Source: Diaporthe sp. PMI_573
Lineage: Eukaryota; Ascomycota; Sordariomycetes; Diaporthales; Diaporthaceae
Assembly (NCBI GenBank): GCA_021399435.1
Contig: JAJTUP010000059.1
Span: 62,001-126,000, forward strand
Direction: 5' to 3'
Length of the DNA stretch: 64,000 nt
Shown: positions 45,196 to 55,096 of the stretch, piece by piece
How positions within the stretch are numbered: the first letter of the stretch is position 1
Layout: each line of letters opens with the position of its first letter
Program-made: the position numbers and the translations under genes
The notes under the pieces: generated by a model
What the model was told of the DNA's origin: nothing
The model's database searches: none
Seen by the model: only the letters and a program-made list of their open reading frames with translations

Positions 45196-45966
45196 GTGGA
45201 TAACAAAACCCCAAGTATAATATCTACAGCCCCGTGCAAGAAGAGAGGCCTTGCCCTCCCTACAGCCAACCATATAGAGTAGGATAATAATAAGACCCTT
45301 GACGAAATATTTATAGCCTCGCGTAAGAAGAGAGGCCTCGCCTTTCCTATAGCTAATTGTATAGGGTAGGTTGACAATAAGACCCTTGACGGGATATCTA
45401 CAGCCTCACGCAAGAAGATAGGCCTTGCCCTTTCTATAGCTAGTTATATAGGGTAGGTTAATAACGAGACCCTATATAGAATGTCTACAATCCTACGCAA
45501 GAAGACAGGCCTTGCCCTCTCTATAGCCAACCATACAGGGCAGGTTAACAATAAGACCCTTAATAAAATATTTACAGCTCTGTACAAGAAGAAAGACTTT
45601 ATTTTCCTTATAGCCAACTATATAAAGCAGGTTGACAATAAGACCCTTGACGAGATATCTACGATTCTATATAAGAAGAAGGACTTTGTCTTTCTTATAG
45701 CCAACCACATAGAGTAGGTTGACGATAAGACCCTTAACAGAATATCTACGGCCTTGCGTAAGAAAAAGGACTTTGTCTTTCTTATAGCCAACCATATAGA
45801 GCAGGTTGATAATAAGACCCTATATAGAATGTCTACGGCTCTATACAAAAAGACAGGCCTCACCCTCCCTATAGCTAACTATATAGGGCAGGTTAACGAT
45901 AAGACCCTGTACGGAATGTCTACAGCCTTGTGTAGAAGGACAGGATACACAGAGTCTCCCGAGTAA
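45196..45966 (+). pseudogene. Tandem 87-bp array encoding a 29-residue repeat protein, broken by Q-to-stop changes
   Basis: Eight complete units plus a partial ninth, each exactly 87 bp, so the plus frame stays in register. Unit consensus: VDNKTL-x2-IS-x-AL-x-KK-x6-IANHI-x-Q. The frame ends ALCRRTGYTESPE then TAA at 45964-45966. Differences between units are often synonymous in this frame (aca/acg, gcc/gct, aag/aaa, ttt/ttc, gac/gat), which argues it once coded for protein. The unit-closing Gln is CAG at 45541, 45628, 45802 and 45889 but TAG at 45280, 45367, 45454 and 45715; a further TAG at 45193 precedes unit 1. No start codon or N-terminal domain could be connected. I do not recognise the repeat; the predicted shape is two short helices per unit. 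Confidence 0.7.
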
Positions 45967-46272
45967 AATGGAAAGGCCAGAAGCCCTCGGGTCCGGGGTT
46001 ATATTGTACCACTGCGTTAGATGGACATTAGAGACGCGGCTTACATGGCTATTGTATTATTGTCTCTTAGACTATTGCAAAAGGCTTACACTCCTGTGCA
46101 GGAAGACCTGCCTGTTTTATCACCGCTATAACTGTCCCCCTCGTCATCAGAGGGCAGTGCTAAACATAAGCGGCTGAATGAGCTATTCCATTATAGCGAC
46201 ACATTTGGATCCGAGTCTATCATGTTGGGGCTCACCAGCGTTTGCACAGAAGATGATCCTTTCCGGTTGTCT

Positions 46273-46304
46273 GGGACTGAGCCGAGTACAAACCAAGAGG
46301 GTGC
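46273..46304 (+). repeat. Right copy of the 32-bp direct repeat
   Basis: Identical to 43084-43115. It lies 111 bp beyond the 3' end of the secreted repeat-protein gene, so the island abuts that gene's downstream flank. Confidence 0.9.
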
Positions 46305-46415
46305 GTTGGCTATGGGATATCTCATTACATCGTGGTAGTTACTCAGCAACCACCATCGTCCCTTCACGTCAACACGGGCTTGACCCGCACCCGAGTGATG
46401 GGGGCGACGCTCAGC

Positions 46416-47957
46416 TCAACCTTCGGCCGGGGCGGCAGGGGCTTGAGCTGGTGCCTCGGCTGGAGGAGCAGCAGGGGCTTCCGCTGGTGGTGCCACCGGG
46501 GCGGGAGCAGCGGGCTGTGCCTGAGCCGGGGCGGCTGGCGTCACGTTGATCCCGTTCTCGCCGCCGACAGATGTGCTACCGTCGCTTCCCTTGGTGATGC
46601 CCAGGTTTCCTCCGAGGTTCTGCGTCTGGCCGTCTGCGCCGACCGTGATACCTGCGTTCTCACTGAACTGCTCGCTCTCCTTGGCGGCCTTCGCCTCGCC
46701 TGCTCCTTCGGCAGGAGGAGCGGCAGCGCCCTCTTGTTGTTGAGCAGCACCTTCTTGCTTCTGAGCAGCACCCTCGCCCTGCTGAGCGGCGGCCTCACCG
46801 GCTTGCTTGGCGGCACCTTCTTGTTGTTGAGCGGCCTCTCCTGCTTGTTTGGCGGCCTCTCCTTGCTGCTGCTGCTGAGCAGCCTCTTGCTGTTGTTTCG
46901 CAGCCTCTTGCTGTTGTTTCGCAGCCTCTTGTTGTTGCTGTGCTGCCTCTTGTTGTTGCTTGGCGGCTTCTTCTTGCTGCTGCTGCTGTTCTTGTTGTTG
47001 CTTAGCGGCCTCTTCAGCTGGCGGAGCGGCTGGAGCGGCCGGAGCGGCCGCCGCACAACCGGCAGCTGGGGCAGCGGCAGCCTCGCCTGCTTTGGCGGCT
47101 TCTCCTTGGGCAGCCTCACCAGCCTGGGCAGCCTCACCAGCCTTAGCAGCCTCACCAGCCTGGGCAGCCTCACCCTGGGCAGCCTCGCCTGCTTTGGCGG
47201 CTTCTCCTTGGGCAGCCTCACCAGCCTTAGCAGCCTCACCAGCCTGGGCAGCCTCACCAGCCTTAGCAGCCTCACCAGCCTTAGCAGCCTCACCCTGGGC
47301 AGCCTCGCCTGCTTTGGCGGCTTCACCTTGAGCAGCTTCCCCCGCCTTAGCGGCCTCTCCCTGGCCGGCTCCCTGGGCTGCTTCTCCTGCTTGGCCCTGT
47401 CCTTGGCCCTGGGCAGCACCAGTTTGGTTCCTGGCTGCTGCTTGAGCACCGGCGAGGAAATCTGAGAGAGAAGTGCCCTGGCCCTGGCCCTGGCCCTGGC
47501 CCGGTTGCGCAGCTGGGTTGGCGTTGCCACCACCTCCTCCGAGCGTGAGGCCGCCGGGAAGAACAAGTGTGTTTCCTCCTCCGTTCTGACCAGCAGCTTG
47601 CCCCTGGCCCTCAGCAGGCGCAGCCGGGGCCTGTCCCTCGGCGCCGGGAGCCGCAGCAGGAGCCTGTCCCTCGGCTGCACCGGGCTGCGCAGCGGGTTGT
47701 TGAGCAGGCTGTTGTCCACCTCCGCCGACAGTCAGGCCTCCTGCACCACCAAGGGTGATTCCTCCGTTCCCGACTGTAATCTGGCGTTCCTTGAGAGCCT
47801 TCGAAGCTCGGGCTGCCGAGCCTCCCTGCGTTGGAGCGTGTAAGTATTAGGTTCTTCAACTCAGTGATAAGATGCTCGTCTGTAACCATACCGTGAAGCC
47901 GAGCCCAGCATCGCTGAAGGCCAGAACGGCCAGGAGCGCCGGAGTGCCAAATCTCAT
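46416..47957 (-). CDS. Secreted Ala/Gly/Gln/Glu-rich repeat protein
   Basis: Two exons, 47957-47892 and 47825-46416, give 491 residues. The first exon is essentially the signal peptide MRFGTPALLAVLAFSDAGLG; the junction reads GFT-GGSAARASK. Then come Gly-rich blocks (ITVGNGGITLGGAGGLTVGG, TLVLPGGLTLGGGG), a GQ-rich stretch, about 20 alternating AAKAGE and AAQGE/AAQAGE units, and a Q-rich AAKQQQEAAQQQQE stretch. A second folded-looking block (SENAGITVGADGQTQNLGG, LGITKGSDGSTSVGGENG) precedes a Pro/Ala tail. Long frames also exist antisense and in a second minus frame, a side effect of the repeats; only this one has a signal peptide and balanced composition. It contains one cysteine. No family recognised; the six-plus-five residue alternation resembles the 11-mer periodicity of LEA proteins. 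A wall or desiccation-protective role is conjecture. Confidence 0.8.
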
Positions 47958-50900
47958 TGTAATTGAAAAGCACGTGAACTAGGCCGGTCAACGGCGAAAA
48001 TTATGAATGAATGTGGTATGGGAACGAGCACAGCTCAATAATTAGTGATCGAAGGGAACTCTGCTTACGATCAATCGTGCATAGAGAACTTCCTTCAAGT
48101 TCAAAAGAGCTCAGCCATGTGCACTAGAGGGAGCAAGACTCCTATGTATTTACCTCCATGAGCGCCATTGCATCTTTGGCTGAACTCTACAACTCCCTTG
48201 GCAGTAGTCGATCTGGAGCGCTCCAAACACCCGGGACAGTTTGGGCCGTCTAGCACGTTTGGAGCTGACATATCAGACTCCACAAATGTTCTATCAAAAG
48301 AACGGCAAGCATACTTCCACCAGACCTACGCAACAAGCATATATTGACTCGCTGTAGCGCAAGATGGGATGAATGCAGCGCTATGCTGCCGAGTATCCTT
48401 GGCGTTGCAGAGCAGCCGTGGGCCTCCGCTCGCTGGTCTCAGATCTGTGCCGAAAATCCACTTGGCGCAAGGAGAATTGTTTGAGGACCCCGGACATTTA
48501 CCAAGAGCCCAAGACAAACAGTGGAGCACCGTCAGAGCCGCAAGATATTGTCGACAGCAGGATCTGGACCTTTTCAGGTCAGGCAGACCCCCTTCCCGCA
48601 AGGAGACATGACGATGAGTTCATGATCTACCTCTGCAGGATTCAAGTGTTCAGTGATCCCCCATCGCCAATGCGTCGATCTGCCAAGTGCTACTGCTTTG
48701 ATGCACCACAGCCTCAAAATACCCCATTGAAATTATTTTATTACCAAAGAAAAGCCGTGGCATATTATGATTGTCGAAACTTGATGGCCAGTACCCGGTC
48801 AGCGGGAGGACATACATCAGGGATGGGTGTCGAGGCAACATATGATTACCGGAAGCAGACCAATTGGGCACAGTTCATCAAAACAATCCAGACAGATGCA
48901 GCCACATCACAGTGCCCTGTGACCAATGGGCATGCTTCTGGTTTACCTATGCAAGTGCCATGCGTTTTGAGTGAAAGGCATCTTGAAACCCTCCTCATGC
49001 AGAGGACTGGACGCCCAGCCTGTTCTGTGCTGTCTGTCTGTCTGTCTGTCTGGCGCGATGACGAGCTACGAGGCGCGCTTTGCCATTCGACACAAGGCTG
49101 AGTCTGGTTTCATTGTCAGCATCAGGTTTTCCTTGGCTGGTGAGTTCCATGACTGCATGCATTATGTAAACTGATCCTCATTCAACTCGATGGATGTGAC
49201 ACTGTCGATCGCGAACGGACTCACGAAGTGATTCGTCCTGACTAATGAGGTTGAATGGGCCGCCGTGGAACTACATGTTGTGGACCTATCAAATCATGCT
49301 TTGCGCTTTCATTTCTTTCTCTTCTCTTACCACATCAGATATCCTGGTTGTGTATGGCTGAGATCAGGCATTTGCATTGAGGCACAAGCTGCTCCCGAGC
49401 TCCGATCTAGGCCTCCTCGCGGGAAGCTCATCTGAGCATGGTGAAACTTTGAATGCTTTGCGGGTCCCCGCCTTCCCAATTACAAGTTACTCGCGAGGTT
49501 AGATCTATTCATTGGGTAATTTTATAATAAGACTGCCTATCAGTAGAACGAAGGTTGCTCTATAGAAGGTGACTCGACAGCAGCCTGGGCCTACTGAGAT
49601 AGAGTTTGAGATTTGAAACTTTTGAGTAGTCAGCACTCTCGGTCGTCCAACCGACATGTGACCTTCCGCGCACATTTCGTTGGCACGTCAATGAAGCTAT
49701 ATAGAGACAGTGACCGCAATGACTCATGCCTGTCATTCCGTGAGACAAGACTGTATCCAGTAACCGAGCCACAGAGGTAGTCAAAACAGTGCATTCATGG
49801 TCCCTTAGAGCTCCGAACACTGTTGAGATCTCTACCAAAGTTGAATATCGAAGACTTGTGGACGCCTGCACTCTAAGTGTTCTACCTCTGCGAGAGCCAC
49901 GTGACAATTATTTAATTTCAATGCCATGAACAAGCCGCACACTATCAAGGTATCACCTAGACTTGTTTAAGTCGAGCTGACAGTGAATATCAAAATAATG
50001 ATCCGACCTAGTAATTTGTGCCAGGTTCGCTTGCTGGTCAGTTACGCCGGGAGGTCTTCCATGCGGGACTAATAAAGCAGCTTTGCCATAGCTTCGACCC
50101 TCATTAAATAATATTCAGTGGTCGGGCCTTCAGTGGATCCCCACCAGCCTTGCATGGGTTGGCATCCGAAACCGAGCACGACCATTGTGACAAGCCACGT
50201 GAGGGAAAGCGCAGCTGTGACAGACAATCACGCGAACATTCATCGGATTCCGGAAGGCATAGGTTCACGCTGCGTACAGTCTCAACCTGTCAAGAGTAAC
50301 CGCACGCGGTACACTGCTCCAGATGTATTAAAATCAAGCATGTTGGCCCTCCCGTGTGCCTGAGAAACGCCTGTTCGAGCAATTGCAAAAGAATCTTCAA
50401 GAGCAAGACCTTGCAGCTTCGGGTGTGCCCCAAAAACGCATCTGAACTATCACATCACCAGAACAGGCGACACTGAGGAAGTTCCGTCCAAGGATGCTGC
50501 TCGTAAAGCCTCTTTCCAACGTATTGAAAGCTAGTTTGGAGATGGATTTCAACTCAAAACAAAACTCTTGGATAATTGTCACCGGGAGGAAGAGTCACGA
50601 ATTCGGGCCTGGTCTGGCATTTGCAAGCGCGAGATTAGCCGCCAGTGGCCCAAAGGGTAAGGTCTGCCGTCCGTTGCTGCAGCTGGGCGCTGGGAAGGCC
50701 CCTGTCGAAGTGCCTCTCAGGGTTGGGTGCGTTCGCAGCCGCCAGCCTCTTAACCCCAGCCAGCACCAACGAAAGACGTGACCCCTTACCCACCCGTTAC
50801 ATTCGGCTGCAGATGACGTGCATGGCAAGGGAACCGAGGCCTTGGAACCATGGATCCAGGATCTGTCTTTGAAGGTCTAGAATATCGCCTTGCGTCCATC

Positions 50901-51443
50901 GCCTCGCCTCCTGCCTGGCGGAAACCTCGATGCACTCGCAGGCGGACGTCGGCTGCCACTAATCAATGCCCACTCAGGTCTTTTGGGAGATTTCAACGGT
51001 TCTCAGCCCCGGGGTGCTTTGTCCCCAGCGCCACCTGGGCATGTTTTCCATTCCTGCCCGCCTCAAGGACTTCCTCGAGCCCCGAGCCCTACTGAGGCTG
51101 GCAGGAAATGGCCATGATGGACCTCGTTGGAAAAGAGTCTTGGCCCACATCTCCTCTCTCTTTGTGCCCCCGTTTCAGTCGGAAAAGGTGTTGGTGTGTT
51201 GAACCCCCTCATTGGCCGGCCGCCGGTGGGTCGCCCGCGACGAGGGCGCTATTCCCAACACTCCCGTCCGTCCCTTTAGACACTCTTTAAAGGCCACGGG
51301 CCGACAAGGTCAAAGGAACAGAGACTTGTGAGAGTCTTCCGCTCCATAATAACATTCTTGACATGGATATATAATTATATATATATATAATCGCTGGCGG
51401 TGTTCGTCTCCAAACCTAGGGTTTTCCAATTCTAACGACTATC
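47958..51443. other. Gene-poor interval, 3.5 kb
   Basis: No supportable gene on either strand. The longest frame (48373-49101, 242 codons) is compositionally mixed, matches nothing I know and starts without promoter features. A TGTC microsatellite lies at 49031-49052 and an alternating AT tract at about 51367-51391, close upstream of the GH71 gene. Confidence 0.5.
49031..49052. repeat. TGTC microsatellite
   Basis: Five perfect TGTC units plus a partial sixth. Simple sequence in the gene-poor interval. Confidence 0.8.
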
Positions 51444-53750
51444 ATGTTTTTGCCATTTTTTCTCCAATTCTTGTTGGCTGCCTCGCTTGTTCAGACGCTG
51501 CTGATAAGACGCTTTGAGCCCGGGCCGCTGCCACAAATTATAGAACGACAAGATGCGACAGCCAAGAGCCCGACTGGTAGGCTGGTTTTCTGCCATTTCA
51601 TGATGGGCATTGTCGCAGGCCGCAAGGGCTCGTCCGACTACGACACGGACATGCGGCAGGCCAAGGACCTGGGCATCGATGCTTTCGCTCTCAACATTGG
51701 AACAGACGAGTTCACGGAAAAACAGCTTGGCTACGCGTACGAGAGCGCGGCCAACAATGATATCAAGCTCTTCATCTCTTTCGACTTCAACTGGTTTTCA
51801 CCAGCCAATGATGCTGCCAAGGTGGGGCAGATGATCGCAACCTACAGCAACCAGACCGCTCAGCTGAAGGTGGACGGCAAGGTCTTTGCTTCGTCCTTCG
51901 CTGGCGACGGCCTAGACGTCTCAGCAGTTAAGAGCGCAGCTGGCATGGATGTCTTCTTCGCTCCCAACTTTACCCCAGACGAGACACCAGATGCCAACAG
52001 CATTGAGGGTGCCCTTAACTGGATTGCTTGGCCCAACAATGGCGCGAACAAGGCACCTACACATGATGTTCGAGTTTCCGTCGTGGAGGGAGATGACAAG
52101 TATCACAATTGGCTGGCTGGGGCGAAGTCCTATATAGCCCCCATCTCTCCAGTACGTGTCATGCATGCCCAATGGCTTCAGGCTTGGGCACTTCTAGAGT
52201 GAGGGAAGATAATACTAATTTTGCGTGTCTTTGATTAGTGGTTCAGCACGCACTACGGTGCAGAAGTTTCTTATTCCAAGAACTTCATATTCCCGTCCGA
52301 CCTCTTGTGGTACGAAAGGTGGACATCAGTGTTGGAAAGGAGTCCGCCTTTTGTGGAAATCATTACCTGGAACGACTATGGCGAGTCTCACTACATTGCA
52401 CCCTTGTCTTCGCAGCACGAAGATGATGGAGCCTCGAAGTGGGTGAACGACAGTAAGTAGCTTTTGGATACAGTCTTAACCCCTTCAAGAAGGAATCTCT
52501 CCTATCTGTGGCCTAGCCTCAAAGGACTTATTACACTGGTGGTTTGAGATAGGCCATGGCCATTTATTTCCCCTGTTTGTCTGAAAACTACTCCCTTGGT
52601 GCTCTGACAGCTGACTCCGGATGCTGCAGTGCCGCACGACGGATGGCGGGACCTGGCCAAGCCTTTTATTGCCGCATACAAGGCAGGGTCAAAGTCCGTC
52701 AACGAATATATCAAGGACGACAAGATTATCTACTGGTATCGACCAACACCGAGGACGGTGAACTGCGACTCAACGGATAACACGATGAAGGCTGGGAACA
52801 ACGACAGCGGGAACTACTTCAACGGCAAGCCGAATGGCTGGGAAGACATGCAGGACTCGGTATTTGTCGTTAGCCTGCTGAAATCTGCCGGGTCCATCGA
52901 CGTGACATCTGGAAATAACACAAAGACGTTCAACGCCCCCGCAGGGGCCAGCTCATTCAAATTAGACATGGGAATCGGACAGCAGAAGTTCTCTCTGACC
53001 CGGGATTCGAAGCAGGTCTTTAGTGGAACTTCTCGCAGGAATATCACCGATACCTGCCCCTGCGGGCTCTACAACTTCAATGCTTATGTTGGGACCTTGC
53101 CAGAAGGCAAGTCGGAGCCCCTGGACGCAGCTGGCCTCGCCTCCTTCACTGTCGGCTTGTCCGTGAAGACCTGCTCGGCTGTTCCGTCGCTGGGGTCAGG
53201 TTCTCCTGCTCCAGTACCAACCACACCGGCTGGGAGTGGCGTTGGCTCGATCAGTGGTGGTGTTAGTCCTACTGGTGCAAGCGGGGCAGGGACGTCAGCG
53301 ACCACCGCGACAACATTGAGGACGACGGCGGCGAGTGAGGTCCCTACCAGCCCCAGTGGAATTCCAAACCAAAGTCCCAGTGGTAGCCTCAGTGGTACGC
53401 CCAGTGTCGGGAGCAGTAACAGCCCTAGCTCCACATCAGCCCCGGCGTCTCTGACTGGGTCTGCAGCCGCGCCAACCTCGACCAGCGGTGCCCAAAGCTG
53501 CAACGGTGGAACGAACGCACTGGGCAGTTCTCGGAACATGGCTGGCATTTGCTCCTTCTCCTGCAGCAGGGGCTACTGCCCTTCGGAGGTCTGTGTCTGC
53601 ACTTCGACGGGGACTCCGGAAACGGCACCCGATACGTTTCCCCCCGGCTGTCCGCTGGAGACGGAGAATGATAGTTATAAGGGACTTTGCAAGTTCAGCT
53701 GTATGCGTGGTTACTGCCCACCTGCGGCGTGCACCACAGAATGCGGGTGA
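51444..53750 (+). CDS. GH71 alpha-1,3-glucanase (mutanase) with C-terminal CBM24-like modules
   Basis: Secreted enzyme hydrolysing alpha-1,3-glucan of fungal walls. Three exons, 51444-52151, 52239-52452 and 52630-53750, give 680 residues. After the signal peptide, GH71 motifs are RLVFCHFMMGIVAGR, DMRQAKDLGIDAFALNIG, KLFISFDFNWFS, VFASSFAGDGLD, DVFFAPNFTPDE and EIITWNDYGESHYI. A beta-rich middle is followed by a long Ser/Thr/Gly/Pro linker (about 500-590). Two Cys-rich modules close the protein: CSFSCSRGYCPSEVCVC near 615 and CKFSCMRGYCPPAACTTEC near 660; this C-x3-C-x3-YCP pattern is that of CBM24, which binds alpha-1,3-glucan. The second module ends abruptly, two residues before the stop. 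Roles could be own-wall remodelling or attack on other fungi. Confidence 0.92.
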
Positions 53751-54168
53751 TTTTGGTAGTCGTTGTTTTATGCCGGCAATACTTCTACACTTGTAAAAAT
53801 AAACTAGATTACTTGTAGTTAACACTGATGGCAGTTTGTGCATTTACCATAGATGAATATGACCCAAATGAAAAGACTACTCAGGATCTCAGCATGCACA
53901 TGTCTCTTCACGACCTGAACATCACTCTTGGGCTGCAAAGATGACAGGTCAAGAAGGAAGGTACTTGCCCATGCACTGCTGGCATGTCTTCGGTTATATA
54001 ACTAGCCGAAGTAGTCTCATTGGGAAGGCAAGCCATCTCCATCTAACCGTGTCTTGTCACCTTGTGCTTTCAGATCCGTTTTTGTTCCCCTTGTTTTCCG
54101 ACCGATCCCAAAAGAAAGAGTGCCTCATCGTCCACCTTGGATTCTGATCATCAAATGAGGCCTTCAAG
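53751..54168. other. Intergenic between convergent GH71 and the small secreted protein gene
   Basis: 3' flanks of two convergent genes; no gene seen. Confidence 0.6.
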
Positions 54169-54815
54169 CTAGTCGCAGCCATGGCAGAAGTCCTGGCTTC
54201 GGCACGCTCCTAAACACGCAAGGAAAGGAAAAATGAAAAAGATTATGAGGGAAGCACAACCGCCCTCACACTTGTGGCACCACTCGCAACAGCTAGGATA
54301 CCTAGTGTGAAATGTGAGTGGCATGCTTGTTCCGATCAAGGGACGCCACACTTACGGGCTGCAGACATCGACGTTGGCAAGACCAGTCTCGTCACTGGCG
54401 ATGGCCAAGTCGGTGATTTGCTTGCTCTTGTCATTGACGCCGATATGGAGCAGTTCATTGATGTCGAGACCGGACTCTTCGAATTTCTCGTTCTCGAGGG
54501 TCCCGTTGAAGTTGTCACCAAACATGGACTCGAGGCCGTTGAGAGCCGCGATTCTGGGAGTCCACAGGCCATGAGTTTGTAGGGCTTTAATCGCGCCAGG
54601 GGCGAGCGTAACGTTCAGGTGATTGACAACAAGTGCGGCAGCTTGGGCCAAGTCAACAAACGGCTCCAAGTCTCAGCTGGCAGAGGCAAAAAAGCTTCGC
54701 CGTTGCTGACACGGGCGTTTTCGTGGGGAGTAAGCTCACACTTGGGATCGAGGTTCAGGGCCACAACGGTGGCCACCAAGAAAAGGTAGATTGGAATCAT
54801 GGTGTTGGGTTTCAT
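54169..54815 (-). CDS. Small secreted cysteine-rich protein
   Basis: Three exons fit: 54815-54740, 54671-54356 and 54301-54169, giving 174 residues. A signal peptide (MIPIYLFLVATVVALN, starting at the first or second Met) leads into a 105-residue domain with NVT and NGT sequons (LAQAAALVVNHLNVTLAPG, ALQTHGLWTPRIAALNGLE, INELLHIGV). The Cys-rich tail is VDVCSPYPSCCEWCHKCEGG, ending DFCHGCD. A further 51-nt stretch (54210-54260) has a strong polypyrimidine-TTTAG end and a weak GTTGTG donor. If it is spliced, frame is kept, a hydrophobic segment is removed and the tail becomes compact with eight cysteines in 157 residues. I do not recognise the family. Size, signal and cysteines fit a candidate effector or defence peptide. 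Confidence 0.6.
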
Positions 54816-55096
54816 CGCTGCTCTGTTCCGTTGTAGTTGGTACCTTGGGTAATGAGATGGATTGTCAATAGGCTGTCAGTGTTTGTGTGGAGTTGGGAAG
54901 GCTTGTTGAGTTTTTGAAGGAGAGAAAATTGGAATTCTGCAGACAGGAACAGGCAGCTGCGTGAGCGATATTGGCTCTCTCCTTCCGTTCCTTCACTGTC
55001 ATTGCAAACGGGCAGTTGCCAGATTTGCGATGCAGACATGCTCACACATGTTCAAACGTCTGGACAACCAAACGATTTGCCTACATAAAAACGGAG

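Larger units (their letters stand above)
43116..46272. mobile_element. AT-rich, RIP-like island between 32-bp direct repeats (element type unknown)
   Basis: 3157 bp whose composition differs from the rest of the window: TA-rich, with many CTATAG/TATAG strings and stop codons in every long frame. It contains a decayed frame (43178-43567), a GCGCCCTGG-repeat spot (about 43993-44016), a T11A25 tract (44315-44350) and the 87-bp tandem array (45196-45966). No intact transposase, reverse transcriptase, integrase or terminal inverted repeat was recognised. Flanking direct repeats suggest insertion or recombination, but 32 bp is far longer than usual transposon target-site duplications. Calling it a mobile element is an inference. 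Confidence 0.4.

Noticed and set aside
45111..45863. Minus-strand frames across the 87-bp array
   Set aside because: They are also open in places, but differences between units are synonymous mainly in the plus frame, and the plus-frame Gln/stop pattern is coherent.
45196..45966. CRISPR array
   Set aside because: Units are contiguous 87-bp tandem copies with no unique spacers, in a fungal genome.
43084..46304. LTR retrotransposon with 32-bp LTRs
   Set aside because: The repeats are far too short, do not start TG or end CA, and no primer-binding site, gag or pol text was recognised.
46541..47719. 392-codon minus frame and a 377-codon plus frame over the secreted repeat protein
   Set aside because: Both arise because the repeat lacks stops in several frames. 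They are Arg/Leu/Pro- or Ser/Leu-rich, without signal peptide; the chosen minus frame has a signal peptide and splice sites in register.
48373..49101. 242-codon plus frame in the gene-poor interval
   Set aside because: Mixed composition, no domain, no signal peptide; its end is read through a TGTC microsatellite. Kept only as a note.
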